Positions 13,080-22,872 of a stretch of DNA of 64,000 bases are shown one piece after another. Both the position numbers and the translations under genes were made by a program. The notes beneath the pieces were generated by a model. The model was given only the letters and a program-made list of their open reading frames with translations. It searched no databases and was not told where the DNA came from. Where the stretch lies: contig JABAKD010000014.1 of NCBI GenBank assembly GCA_012845835.1, positions 6,855,396 through 6,919,395 on the forward strand, written 5' to 3'. The first letter of the stretch is position 1, and each line of letters begins with the position of its first letter. Source of the stretch: Undaria pinnatifida (taxonomy: Eukaryota; Sar; Phaeophyceae; Laminariales; Alariaceae).

Positions 13080-13609
13080 AAAATGCTATTCGTCTCTAAC
13101 TACAAAAAATCTTACCCTACATCGTCCCGTCCCCCCAAGAAAACACGCGTCCGTGCTCTCATAGCCAATCGTATCTACCTAACCACAAACAACAAACCCT
13201 ACCTTACCCCCCCCCCCCAGCTACGGTCTACGCGCCCCCCCCCCCCCGCCCCCCGTATACATGAAGCCAAACCACAGCAACGTCTACAACCAACCGCGCT
13301 AAAATAACTCCCCAATGAGTACCCCCCCCAAAGGTTTATCGTACAGGTTCCCCACCGACCCCCGACCGACATCACTCACTGCGGAATCTCCCCCGAGTTT
13401 TTTATGCTTCAAGTCTAGAAAAAATGGGAGGGGACCGCAGCGATCGATTGTTCGAGTGATCCGTACCAATCAGATATCGACCTCGTTATAACTGTATGTG
13501 AATCATGGGGGGCCCCGCATGCACGATATAAAGCCGATTCTTCATATTTGGATACATACAGTAGTACAGTAGTCGTGGTCCCTCTATAGTGCGGTGCATT
13601 GCCAGACGA

Positions 13610-13770
13610 TAAAACACGCACTAAAGTGGGACCCCGAGCTATCCCGGTATAGTGCGGCATAGCATAGTACTCTGTAGGACGAGGTCATGCCACGCGATGT
13701 TCACCGCACTAAACTGGGACCTCGCACTAAAGGGTACAGTACCGCCACTAACGCGGGACCATGGCTGTAC
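13610..13770. repeat. MITE-like short element, variant 2 (unit A)
   Basis: The element contains GCACTAAAGTGGGACC, CTATCCCGGTATAGTGCGG, TGTAGGACGAGGTCATGCCA, then CGCACTAAACTGGGACC and CGCACTAAAGGG. The repeated CGCACTAAA...GGGACC strings and their inverted partner TAGTGCGG suggest a short non-autonomous element. An equivalent copy lies at about 35130-35280. Confidence 0.5.
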
Positions 13771-14311
13771 ATATACCAGGTACATACCATACGTAAAGCG
13801 CAGAAATCATGTGCGCTGGATCAGATAATCGGCGGAGGCCGGAAGAGGGAACCTATATGCACCAGGGGGGGAATACAGTGAGAGGATTCTACGAGATAGT
13901 GGGCGTTGCTACGGTTCGGGGCCCGTGTACACGGGGGAGGGGGGGGGTTGTATCGACCCCTACCTATAACAATGCCTATTGTATACTACGAGTGCACCCC
14001 TACCACCAATAGACAATGTACGTAAAACGCCCCCCCAAATTCCTCGTCTCACCTTGATGTCGCCCATGATGCCGTCTGTAGACAATCTTGCGCACGAAAC
14101 ACCACCACACTACTTGTATAATAGTACTATGCAAATCTACCGACTTTTATTTTTAAGTTGCATTTTTCACGTTTACACAGATAGTACCATGCAAACCGAC
14201 GGAGCCTCTCTATGCTTGGTTTCCTTCTATTTGTCTTTTTGTTTTCTTTCTTTTTTTATGTAAGTTTTTTTTCTTCACATATATACTTGAACATCTCCTT
14301 CACTAATAGAT

Positions 14312-17300
14312 CTACCCTATACCAGCTCGGAGCTCTGCTTCTCCCGCTTTCACCTTTGAGCTCTTAGCTCTGCTGACACGGGCCGTGCGGTTGGCGAAAG
14401 GCCTTCCTGGGCTGCTTCGCGTCCTCCGCGCTACGTAATCTACAACTCCCAAACAGCTCTTCTCGGAACGCATATCGGTTTTTCTCTTGGAATGTTTCTC
14501 TAAACGCGTTGTTTGTATTTTCCCTGATTTTTTTTCGGAACGCTTCTTGTATTTGTTGTCGGAAATTTTCTCGGATTTTTCTCTGGAATATTTGTCGAAA
14601 GTGGAATTTTTATCGGAATTTGTGTCGGACATTTTATCGAAACGCTTCTCCGGCTGCATCTCGCATTTTTTCTCGAGGCATTTCTCGGATTTTTCCCCGG
14701 GTTTTTTCTCCATTTTCTTCCCGCAATTCTTCTCGGAACGCTTCTCGGAACTATCTTCTGAACAATTCGTTACTTTGATAGGCGGAACTACCAATGTGAC
14801 CGGGGCGTCTTCTACTACTTCTGCTACCCTTGACAATAAAACCTGGGAGTCACCCCTTTGCGCGGAGAAGGTGACAGACCGGACGATAACAGGTTCCTCC
14901 TCCTCCTCCTCCTCTTCTCTCCCGCTCTTCTCAGCGTTGGAACTGTTATCGTCGCAGTCTTCGGCCGGGCATACCGTGGGGAGGAAGGACGTCCCGTACG
15001 CCAGCCCTGCTTTCAAGGGGAGAGAGAGGGACGGCGAGAGGGACGGAGAGGAAGGGAGGGGACAAAGGAGAGCTGGGGAGACGGGGGCGGAGGAGGAGGG
15101 GGGGGGGACAGGAAGAGGGGTTAGAAACGGTAAACAAAACGAAAAAGGGTTCCATTAAAAAACAATGCGAGAAAACTAGCAGTGACGTTGACTAGCCATG
15201 TTCGCGAACAGTTTTTGTTTTTTGGGGTGAAAGGCGCAGAAAAAATAAATAAAAGTTCGCTTGAAATTGAGAATACGAGAGAACTATGTATGAAAAATTG
15301 TTCGCCTCCAAAGCGGAATACGAGAAACTGAAAGCGACTATTGACTAGCCATGTTCCAAACAGAGGGGAGGGGGGTCAATACAGTAACAAACAGAAAAAA
15401 TGGGTGGTAGCTTGCAAAAGGAAATACGGGAAAACCAAAAAAAATACTGAGTAGTAAATATCGATATCGACTATCCGTGCTTGACAAGACGTGGAGAGGG
15501 TAAAAAACAGTGATTATGTAAAAATGTAGCAGTGCCACACACACTGACGTTTTTCGATTCAACCTATTAACGTCGATCGAGCGTTTCTCATACGAAATAT
15601 ATACCGCGTTGGAGAGGAATGGGGGGGGGTCAGTCTCGAGCAAACTAAAAGTACAAAAGAAAAACTACAGAAAAACAAGACGGAATATTGCTGCGGTAGT
15701 CGATTTTAGCAGTATCAAAGTAAAGCATGGTACTGTCGTGCTGGCCGTCCAACAATGATTGTCATAAACAGCTATTATTGCACAGAAAGAACAAACCCGT
15801 CCGGCGGAACAGATAGTCTATTTGTGCGTTTTTTGTATAATATACTAGATTGACTGTGTGTTACTTTTCATTCGCTACAGCAGCCAGGAAGGTCTAACTC
15901 GATTATACGAGGTACCCCGCAAGATTTCTTCATTCGCCCTTACTTTCACTTATCACGAATACCGCATACTGTTTGTGCTAATAATGGCCACAACTCATCG
16001 CGCTGTACGTACAACGCATGAAAGACAAGAAATACTGCATAATACTTACCCTCTCCCTGCACGACCGATGCTTCAAACATTCCCATGGGGCCACGCTGCT
16101 GGTCGACGATGTCCATGTCATCAAGGTCAACATCACCGCCATCATCATCATCATCTGCTGTCACAGGGCCTGAATAATAAGAATAAAGAGGGGAGGGGGG
16201 AGACAGGAAGGGGGGAGGGAGGAGAGGGGGAAGGGCAGGGATGGGGGGAGCAGAAAGGAGGGAGGGGAGGGGGGTGGTGGGAGGATAGATCAACTTTGGA
16301 GGGAAAGTGCTGAAGTTTCCATCATATATTCAGCAATGGAACAACTGTGGAGTAAACCATACCAGGTGCCAGGTACACGGTTGACGGTACTCGCCAAACA
16401 TCAAACCCATATCGATGTCGCTTGTGGAAATACTTCATCATCTATGTGTACCGGCGGCAATGAGCATGACCTGGGACGGGTACAGGACTAAAGCGTAACA
16501 TTAGTTCAAGAGGTTCAAAACTAAAGCCAGTGAACACAACAAAGAAAAAGACAAAACGACACACCATACCAGGCCCCCCGAGGTAATAATTGGATTGGAA
16601 AAAATGCAGGACGATGATTACACGACGAAAGGATGAATTAGTTTTGTGTAATGAAAAAAGGACGTTTTAGTGGATCAATGATTTACTATGGTTATAAAGT
16701 ACCCCCCCTGAAAAAAGCACGTTTTTGGATATTTTTCACTCGGCTTTAGGGTACCGCCCCTGTTCAGGGAAAAAAATGATATTTATTTCACTTGATTCTA
16801 GAGTACCCCCCCTGTCAAGGAATAATACATATGCGGAGTACCAAATTGTTTTTCATGTAAAGCACGCTGATTTACGCACGCAAAATTCACGTTCCGCAAA
16901 ACAATTTAACCTGTGTACAGCCAGGCGCAACAACACTAGTTCAAAATAATCAAACTCCAAGAGCCAAAATATTACGACACACACCGCGCAAACACCACCA
17001 CACTTCAGCCACAAGCATCCCACCGATGATAAATCACTCACCCGCTCGGCACGATGGCTTTTCGACCACCAACCCTGCACAGCTGTCACGGATGCCGAAG
17101 ACCATGTCCATGCCGCCGCCACCGCCACCGCCATCATCCTCCATCACAGCGCCCGGAGTGCAGGGAACCTCGAAGGACATCTCCTCCCCCTCCTCCTCCG
17201 CGGCGGCGCTACAGATGCTCGCTGGCGAGGTCGTGGGTGCGCGTGCTGAAGTCGATGCAGTATCTTGCTGATACACCGCCGCTGATGCTGACGCCGATGC

Positions 17301-19271
17301 TGGCGTCGTGGATGCTGATGCTGACGGTGTGGACGATGATGCTGACGGCGATGGCGTGCTGTCAAGTTCCACGACGCCACGAGCACTCGGCGTTGGCGGC
17401 GTGCTGCCAAGGTCCTCCACGGGCTTAGCACTCCACGGCACCCTAGCCAACTCTTCGCACAGGTCCTCAATGGCGAAGTCGAGCGAGATGCACTCATCAT
17501 CGAAGTCCTCCTGGTATTCCTTGCGGATCTTGGCGAGCTTAACGATGGCGGGGGCAGCCGCAGTCTGCATAATGCCTCCATCCTCGAAAGGATCGCCGCC
17601 CGCCAGATAGGACTCAATCACCACGCCGCAAATTGCTTTGGCCCCCCACTTGAACACCTTGAGGCCTATCTCAGGCTTGTTTGGCGGGCAGAGGCCTACA
17701 GCGGTCGGGAGGTGGGTGAGGCATTCGGTCGGGGTAAGCTCTGGTGGAGGCCCGACCGGCTCGAGCTCGACCGTGGCGGAGGAGAGGTCGACGAACTCGA
17801 AGGAAACCGCGCTGGTGTATTTTGGTTCTTCAAAATCGCTCGCGTCGTCGATTACATGGTAGTACTCGACTTCGTCAACGTCGCTCGAGGAATCGAACTC
17901 GTTCGAGTTGTCGTCGTAGTCGGGTTCGTAAACGTCGCCCGAGCCATCGAAGCCGTTCGAGTTGTCGTAGTAGTCGGATTCGTAAACGTCGCTCGAGCCA
18001 TCGAAGTTGCTGTCATCATCATCATCATCATCTCGAGAAAATCCGCAGACACCACCACCATCACCGTCAAGAGCTTCATCATCGCCATCGTAGGAGTCGG
18101 AGGAGATGTCGGAAGCGCACTCGTCAAGATTATCATCGCCATCGTCGCAACAAGAGTCAGCGGAGATGTCAGGAGCCCCACCCTCCCAGCCCTCACCATC
18201 ATCGCAAGAAGACCCAGCGGAGGTTTCAGAAGCACCACCATCGCCAAGATCATCAGCGCGAAACGAGTCGTCAGAGATATCGGACGCACGCTCGTCCCAA
18301 CTGCTGCCATCATCGAAGGAGGCGTGGTCGGGCTCGAGATCACCATGGCCGTTGGACTCGTAGTCATCGTCGCTGATGGTACACTCATGGTTGATGGAGT
18401 CGTCGCTGATGGTGGTGTCGTGGTCGTCGTTGTCGCTCGAGGTGTCGGATGCGTCCGTGTAGCGTACATCCTCAGCTTCGACAGTGCAGCACTCGTCGTC
18501 GCTGATGATGCTTTCGGCATGGTAGCCGTCGCCGATGGTGCTCTCGTTGTCGCCGTCAACACCGATGACGTTCTCGTCGTGAGAATCGTGAGTGATGGTG
18601 CTCTCGTCGTCCGAGTCGTCGTGGGAGATGTCGGATACGTCCGAGTACGAGCAGCGCCTGCGGTATGGGTACGAGGGTCGCAGGTTGGAAGGGCCAAACA
18701 ATTGATCAGATTCATAGACGACGGATGCGAGGGCTCGCGCAGACTCTGCTACTAACTCGTTTGTTTGCAGCCGTCATGCTGTGGATTGCTTCCAACACTA
18801 CGTGTTCGTAGTACTTACAGAGAGGCATGCCACCTCGAGAACGAAAGAAGCCACGCGGAGGGCTGCGGCGCCAAGTGATCAGATCGTCTACCACACAGCA
18901 GTCTGGACTGAACGGCATGCCGACGAACACAGCAAACACATCTATTTTGCAAACTGCTCTTGAAATTTCCAAACTGCCAATGTCGCTGCCATGACAGAAC
19001 ACAGAACAGCACAGCAGGGCTGCCAATCGTCTTGCCTGTACTTTTGCAGGTCGGATGACGAGCCCTCAAACTCCTCTGGTGCAGTGCTGCTGATGCTGGT
19101 GCTGCTGGTGCAGCTGGCAGGGGCGAGCTCGGCTTGGGTTGCTACCGAAGTGTCGCTCTGCTGTTGTTGGGTGGTCTGGGCGGGTTGCTGCAGCCCGGCT
19201 TTGAAAACAAACAGAAAAGGTCTAGCCTCGCTGATGAAGGCAGTGTTGCTAGTTGCGGATGTCGACGTCAT
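14312..19271 (-). CDS. Five-exon gene for a repeat-rich acidic/basic protein, copy B
   Basis: The exons are 19271-19042, 18985-18819, 18751-17042, 16169-16050 and 15006-14312, and they join to an exact 973-codon frame plus stop. Introns are 56, 67, 872 and 1043 bases, with donors GTACAG, GTAAGT, GTGAGT and GTAAGT and AG acceptors. All phases match, and unspliced reading meets stops. Residues 5-72 are one 68-residue repeat; about 150-430 are Asp/Ser-rich with 18-residue repeats (DGSSDVYESDYYDNSNG); about 490-575 form a conserved core (KVFKWGAKAICGVVIESYLA, then IRKEYQEDFDDE and LCEELARVPWSAK); about 575-690 are Pro/Ser/Ala-rich; exon 4 is Asp-rich; exon 5 has poly-Glu, then SEK-type Lys/Glu repeats and a basic end. 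I see no membrane span or known domain. The start is uncertain: 19271 is the first in-frame ATG, and ATGs at 19516/19513 just below the TATA box would need another intron. A nuclear or scaffold role is only a guess. Confidence 0.7.
15010..15122 (-). repeat. Long polypyrimidine tract before exon 5 (intron 4, copy B)
   Basis: On the minus strand a C/T-rich stretch of about 110 bases leads into TTGAAAGCAG and exon 5 (15006). The purine-rich plus strand carries runs of G. The tract is present at 262-375 and 36530-36642. Confidence 0.65.
16185..16277 (-). repeat. Long polypyrimidine tract before exon 4 (intron 3, copy B)
   Basis: Read on the minus strand, about 90 bases of almost pure C/T end in CTTATTATTCAG, directly before exon 4 at 16169. 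On the plus strand this is a G-rich purine tract with many GGG/GGGG runs. It is conserved at 1425-1522 and 37710-37805. Confidence 0.7.
16690..16830. repeat. Degenerate tandem repeat of about 65 bases in intron 3
   Basis: Three degenerate units each have GTACC(C)n CTG, an A run, TTTT and TTTCACT-(C/T)GGCTTTAG or TTTCACTTGATTCTAG. They lie within intron 3 of copy B. Equivalent repeats are at 1960-2080, 38220-38340 and 54480-54600. The unit D deletion joint falls at the edge of this block. Confidence 0.6.
17890..18010 (-). repeat. Tandem 18-codon acidic repeat inside exon 3
   Basis: Two to three repeats of a unit like FDGSSDVYESDYYDNSNG follow each other, then degrade into FDSSSDVDEVEYY. Similar blocks sit at the same place in copies A, C and D with in-frame length differences. 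The DNA is GTC/GAC-rich, so the opposite strand is also open but encodes a Val-rich string. Confidence 0.75.
19056..19259 (-). repeat. Coding minisatellite in exon 1, single 204-base unit (copy B)
   Basis: Copy B has one 68-codon unit where copies A and C have two. Its start resembles the first unit of the others and its end the second unit (ISSTAPEEFEGSS), as expected from unequal recombination between the two units. The reading frame is kept. Confidence 0.85.
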
Positions 19272-19558
19272 TGCCGCGGCGCGAAAGGAAGAATCGCAGA
19301 ACAACGGGGGGACGTCAAGTAGTAGAGCGCGTGCGAAAAACTCTAAAGCCTTCTCCTTTGCCAGGTGGATTGGCACGGGGTATCGATCGAGTTGTGGTCA
19401 CGTAGAACGCGCGCGCTGGTGCCCACGTGATCAGGACCCACATGGTTTCCACGGCCAAAACGCCAAAACGTTGGAACTCCTCGTTTCTCTCGCAGATGTT
19501 CCCGCTCGCCCATCATTTTTGCTTTTGGGCCAATCACATTGCTGGGTTTTGTAGAAAA

Positions 19559-19582
19559 TATTTATAGCTTCGCGCCCATTGG
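19559..19582 (-). promoter_or_regulatory. CCAAT box plus TATAAATA promoter of gene copy B
   Basis: On the minus strand CCAAT (19582-19578) is followed by TATAAATA (19566-19559). The first downstream ATG pair is at 19516 and 19513, only about 43 bases on, and the first ATG in frame with exon 1 is at 19271. The pair of elements is at the same place in copies A and C. A second CCAAT lies on the opposite strand at 19530. Confidence 0.6.
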
Positions 19583-21866
19583 TTTGTCGCAGATCGTGAA
19601 TTCGACAACATTAACCCTTTTTGAGAAAAAAATGCAAACAAAACAACAAAACAGCAGCAGCAGCAGGGGCAACGCACATATTGGCGCATACAACACACAT
19701 ACATCTAGATACTTGGATTGTTTATGGTAGGGAGTCCTATCGTTGACGCTTTTTAATACTGTAACTGGTATGTTAGGAGCATTTCGTGGCGTTATATTGC
19801 GAAGAGTCTAACGTAAAGCTATACTGTATTTGGTATGTTAGAGACGTATCCTGGCGCTTTATGGGTGACTTGCCTTCTCAATAGCCCCCAGTTACTTTTA
19901 CCATCGAACTTCGAAGCACGACAGACGGGACATGCATTCGCCGGGCCCATCTGATACAAGGTAGAGTGGCGTGCGTCTTTGCTAGTTAGTGTTGTGCCTT
20001 GCCAGGAAGCATGAACCGTGCTAAAGGGGGAGCCCAAACTATCCCGGGGTAGTGCGCGACGCTATACTGTGTAGGACGAGGTCGCGGCAATCGATTTCCA
20101 CCACACTAAACTAGGGGCAAACGCTACTAGTAATATGGTCCTGGGGTCCTGGTAGATGGCACCGCACGCACACAGGTCACGATTGTAGTGTAGTATCGTG
20201 TAGGCTCACAGGCACAGCATGCATGCGGTAGCGCGGGTTGGGCGTCTTTTACGTGTTCCTCTCATGGTTATGGTCATCTCTCGGGGCGTTGACGATGTGG
20301 GACGTTTCGCTCGGTCATCTGTGGTACGGCTCATCTCTGGCGAGAGGGAGGGAGGCAAAATAGGAATACCAAAAAGGAGCTTGACAAGTTGGAGAGTTGA
20401 CCCTTTCTGCGGGAGGGCACGTTTTAGAAGGTGAGAGGTTTGGACTATGGTGCTTGCTGTGGGGTGTTTGGGACGTTCGTACCCAGGTGCGTTTGGCATT
20501 GCATGGTCACATACATCTTCTTGTGATGCGTGCTGGGTATGTACAAGTATGATTATAATATAATAGTAATCACTAATTGCACCAAAGCACCCGCAACTTT
20601 GGTTTGGTACATGAATGCGTGCGCCTGGATCCCGGACCCTGCGCATATGTTGCTTTGAAAATGCATGCATGCTGCATGCGATGTGCTGTTGCTGAGGGCT
20701 TGATTGTTTCATCGCTGAATGGCGACGACACCGCGTATCATATAGGCTTAGCTGTACTGCTATACCCGTGGTGAGAGAGGGGAGAGGCTTCGTGTCCTTT
20801 GAGCTGCCCCCTAGGATTTTTTTTTTTTCCTTTCTGTTCAATGTTTCCTTTTTTGTTTGGAGATCTTGTATCTTCCGTGTTGATGAGGCCTACCTCTCTG
20901 TCTAGACTGCTGTCCCTCGTACACTTCCGTACTTGCCCTGTGTTGGCCTCCCTCGCGTGTTCCCTGAAGACACCAAGACACAACTGGTACATGAGATTGG
21001 TTTAAGATGGCTTACCTCATGGCTGACTGCTGGACACTAGCTGACAACACACTGCTGTGACCTCACGAAGTTAACGTACTCGTGGTACGGCCTACGACGT
21101 ACTAAGACACACCGTCAACTTTTTTTTTTTTTTTTTTTTATCCTCCGGCGGATGGGGAAAAATAAAGCTTTAGCTCACCACACTTCCGCGTATTTTCATC
21201 CATCTATTTTTACGCGACTATATCTACGAGTATCGCATCTGCAGAGCTATATACAGCTACCGAGCTACGACTATACACCTGCAGCACTCGTGCAAGCAGC
21301 TATTCTGCAGAACCGCAGTAGATTGTAGAGCAGTCGAGGACCGCAGAGCGCCAAGCGCAGAGTGCGGAGTGCAGAGAAATTGCGGTTCAACCACGAACGG
21401 TTCGTTTCTCCCATCGTTTTTGGTGTAGCGACGAGCGACGTTGCAACGGGTCGACGTTGCGCTTGCGGCTAGCAACACCACGACGTTGCGGCTTGGAGAC
21501 GACACCCTGCAGACACCGCGATGACTTCACACGCCCGCGAGATTTGAAGCAATTTGCTGCACGTACGCGAGTAGCATGTTTGCGTCCATGTTTACATCTT
21601 CACTCGTCGTTTTCACAACGTGTGTGTGTTGTGTGTACACGCGCATCAGGTGTACCCGCGGACCCGTTTAGCACTGCTTTCCCGACATGGGTACAAATTA
21701 CTTGAACTTTACAGCTTTAACGAAAAAGGAAAAGTACAAACTATTAATAGAGAAAGTATATTTTCTTGGGAACGACGAACCCTCGAAGGCCGTACAGTAC
21801 CGGGGACCGGGGAGGCGGAAAGTATACCAAAGCGAGACTTTTGCTGCACACCGCTATGCATGATGC
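19583..21866. other. Intergenic part of unit B upstream of the main gene
   Basis: No convincing gene is seen. It contains the MITE-like block (20016-20160), a minus-strand frame of about 210 codons at 20206-20841 that begins at TTG and has no recognisable feature, and an 81-base insertion with a T run (21120-21200). Confidence 0.5.
21120..21200 (-). mobile_element. 81-base insertion with 20-T run, absent from unit C
   Basis: Unit C reads GTCAACCATCTATTT where unit B has 81 extra bases that begin with 20 T. Read on the minus strand the extra segment ends in poly(A) and contains CTTTATTTTTCC upstream, like a short processed or truncated retro-insertion. No clear target-site duplication is seen. 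A deletion in unit C is the alternative. Confidence 0.4.
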
Positions 21867-22263
21867 ATGATGAGGCGGCCTGAAGTATTGTCCGTGCTGC
21901 TGACTGCCGCTGTCTCAGCGACGACCACTGCTGTTGAGAGCTTCCGGCTCCCTTCCACACCGACGAGTCCTGGATTCGGCAGGCACTGCAAAGCACCAAG
22001 GATGGCGACAGCTGGCCGACCAGAAGGGCTCGAGGTGAGAAACACGAATAAATGCACCAAGAATGTGTTCCCGGTGTTGAATGTGTTACCGGTGTTGTAC
22101 AGCAGTACCTGGTACCTCGTGGTACAACTCGTGTCTTCAGTCTGTTCTTGCCGCCCACCTACATCCTGCACAACCAGTACCAGTATCAGCATCCGTGCTT
22201 GTGCCTCTCCTAGAGGGACGATACTACACCACGTACATGTGCACCGTACACCACAGCAACTGA
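21867..22263 (+). CDS. Putative two-exon small secreted or plastid-targeted protein, copy B
   Basis: Exon 1 (21867-22034, 56 codons) starts [20 protein letters not shown], a hydrophobic signal-peptide-like leader, followed by AVESF and a Ser/Thr/Pro/Arg-rich stretch. It ends at a strong donor (GAG|GTGAGA). A phase-matching exon 2 (22141-22263) follows GTGTCTTCAG, encodes about 40 residues ([20 protein letters not shown]...) and ends in TGA. A signal peptide followed by Phe and a Ser/Arg-rich region is known for plastid import in algae with secondary plastids, but the mature part is unrecognised and very short. The intron joint and the coding status are inferred. The same structure is open in unit C. 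Confidence 0.35.
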
Positions 22264-22716
22264 CTATTAATATATCAGAGATGTACCATGACCACTTACT
22301 GAGGTTTGCAGTCAGCGTTGCCTGCCATGAAAAGCCAGTGGTTATGGTGCGTATGGTGTACATGTATGTACTGCTGAAATATGAGCACAATACGAAGTTC
22401 ATCTACCGCGGATGTACTCAAGCGTTGCAATCCCTTTCTTAATCAGCGCTGCCCCAAGCAGGCGAAATTATTACCTGGTATGGCTCTTCTCCCCTGGAAC
22501 TGGGAATGTGTACCATACCATGACTTCACGAGTCGAAACCCATAATTTCCATAAAGCAAGAAAAATAGGAGAGAAAGCACAATCCAGCCGGGAAGCTCTG
22601 TGGTCACACACTAAAAGACAGCTACGACAGATATTATAAAAAATGAAAATACACTCCAGATATGTACGAGTCGTAGTGGCCGTGCGCGATCGGAGTATCA
22701 CACACAGCTTGCAAAG

Positions 22717-22872
22717 ATGAGTTTCGACAAAATATTCGATCTCACGGCTGGAGTGTATTTAATTTTTATAATATGTAGTGGCCGTGCAGCGCCAAACAAA
22801 CGCAATGAGTACGAGGGCGAAACGCAAGCAAGCCAGCACACCAAACTACGCAAGGAAGAAAGAAACGAATAA
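22717..22872 (+). CDS. 51-codon single-span membrane peptide ORF, unit B
   Basis: The ATG at 22717 follows CAGCTTGCAAAG. The peptide starts MSFDKIFDLTAGVYLIFIIC, one hydrophobic span, then a charged hydrophilic tail (APNKRNEYEGETQ, then LRKEERNE). The unit C copy keeps the frame with two replacements (Gln to Pro, Lys to Asn). Its N-terminus resembles the ORFs at 12996, 34515 and 59744. No function can be assigned. It could be a first exon or a repeat-borne ORF. Confidence 0.35.
   Translation: MSFDKIFDLTAGVYLIFIICSGRAAPNKRNEYEGETQASQHTKLRKEERNE

Larger units (their letters stand above)
6179..14311. other. Gene-poor part of unit A
   Basis: Apart from the low-confidence short ORFs and repeats listed, I see no gene in these 8.1 kb. 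There is a 15-G run at 6247, a GAGAGG/CAGAGACGGA purine tract at 6640-6735, G-rich DNA at 9400-9490 and AT-rich DNA at 12600-12960. Many open frames exist on both strands, but they have no consistent start, splice or domain evidence. Confidence 0.5.
1..14741. repeat. Tandem segmental duplication, unit A (partial, gapped)
   Basis: Base 1 matches position 14742 and position 36262, and collinear similarity continues to the end of the unit. Positions 1-5678 match 14742-20201, and 6179-14741 match 27649-36261. The piece equivalent to 20202-27648 is hidden in the N gap. The left part is visibly more diverged, with many small indels, than the part right of the gap. The unit carries the decayed gene copy A. 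The unit boundary is arbitrary because the array runs off the left edge. Confidence 0.95.

Noticed and set aside
14487-15158. Plus-strand frame of 223 codons rich in Phe/Ser/Leu, opposite exon 5
   Set aside because: It is the complement of the Lys/Glu repeat exon. The minus frame joins in phase with exon 4, and the plus frame runs into a purine tract.
17712-18755. A 347-codon plus-strand frame (348 codons in unit C) opposite exon 3
   Set aside because: It is the Val/Ala-rich complement of GAC/TCG-rich acidic codons. It breaks in copy D, where the minus frame stays open, and it has no known feature.
18748-18771. Plus-strand branch point and acceptor look-alike (TACTAAC then TTTGTTTGCAG)
   Set aside because: The minus strand gives a phase-consistent intron (18818-18752) over the same place, with matching exons on both sides. 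No plus-strand exon with matching partners was found.
20206-20841. Minus-strand frame of about 210 codons, kept in unit C
   Set aside because: It begins at TTG, shows no signal, domain or splice structure, and units B and C are too similar for conservation to be informative.
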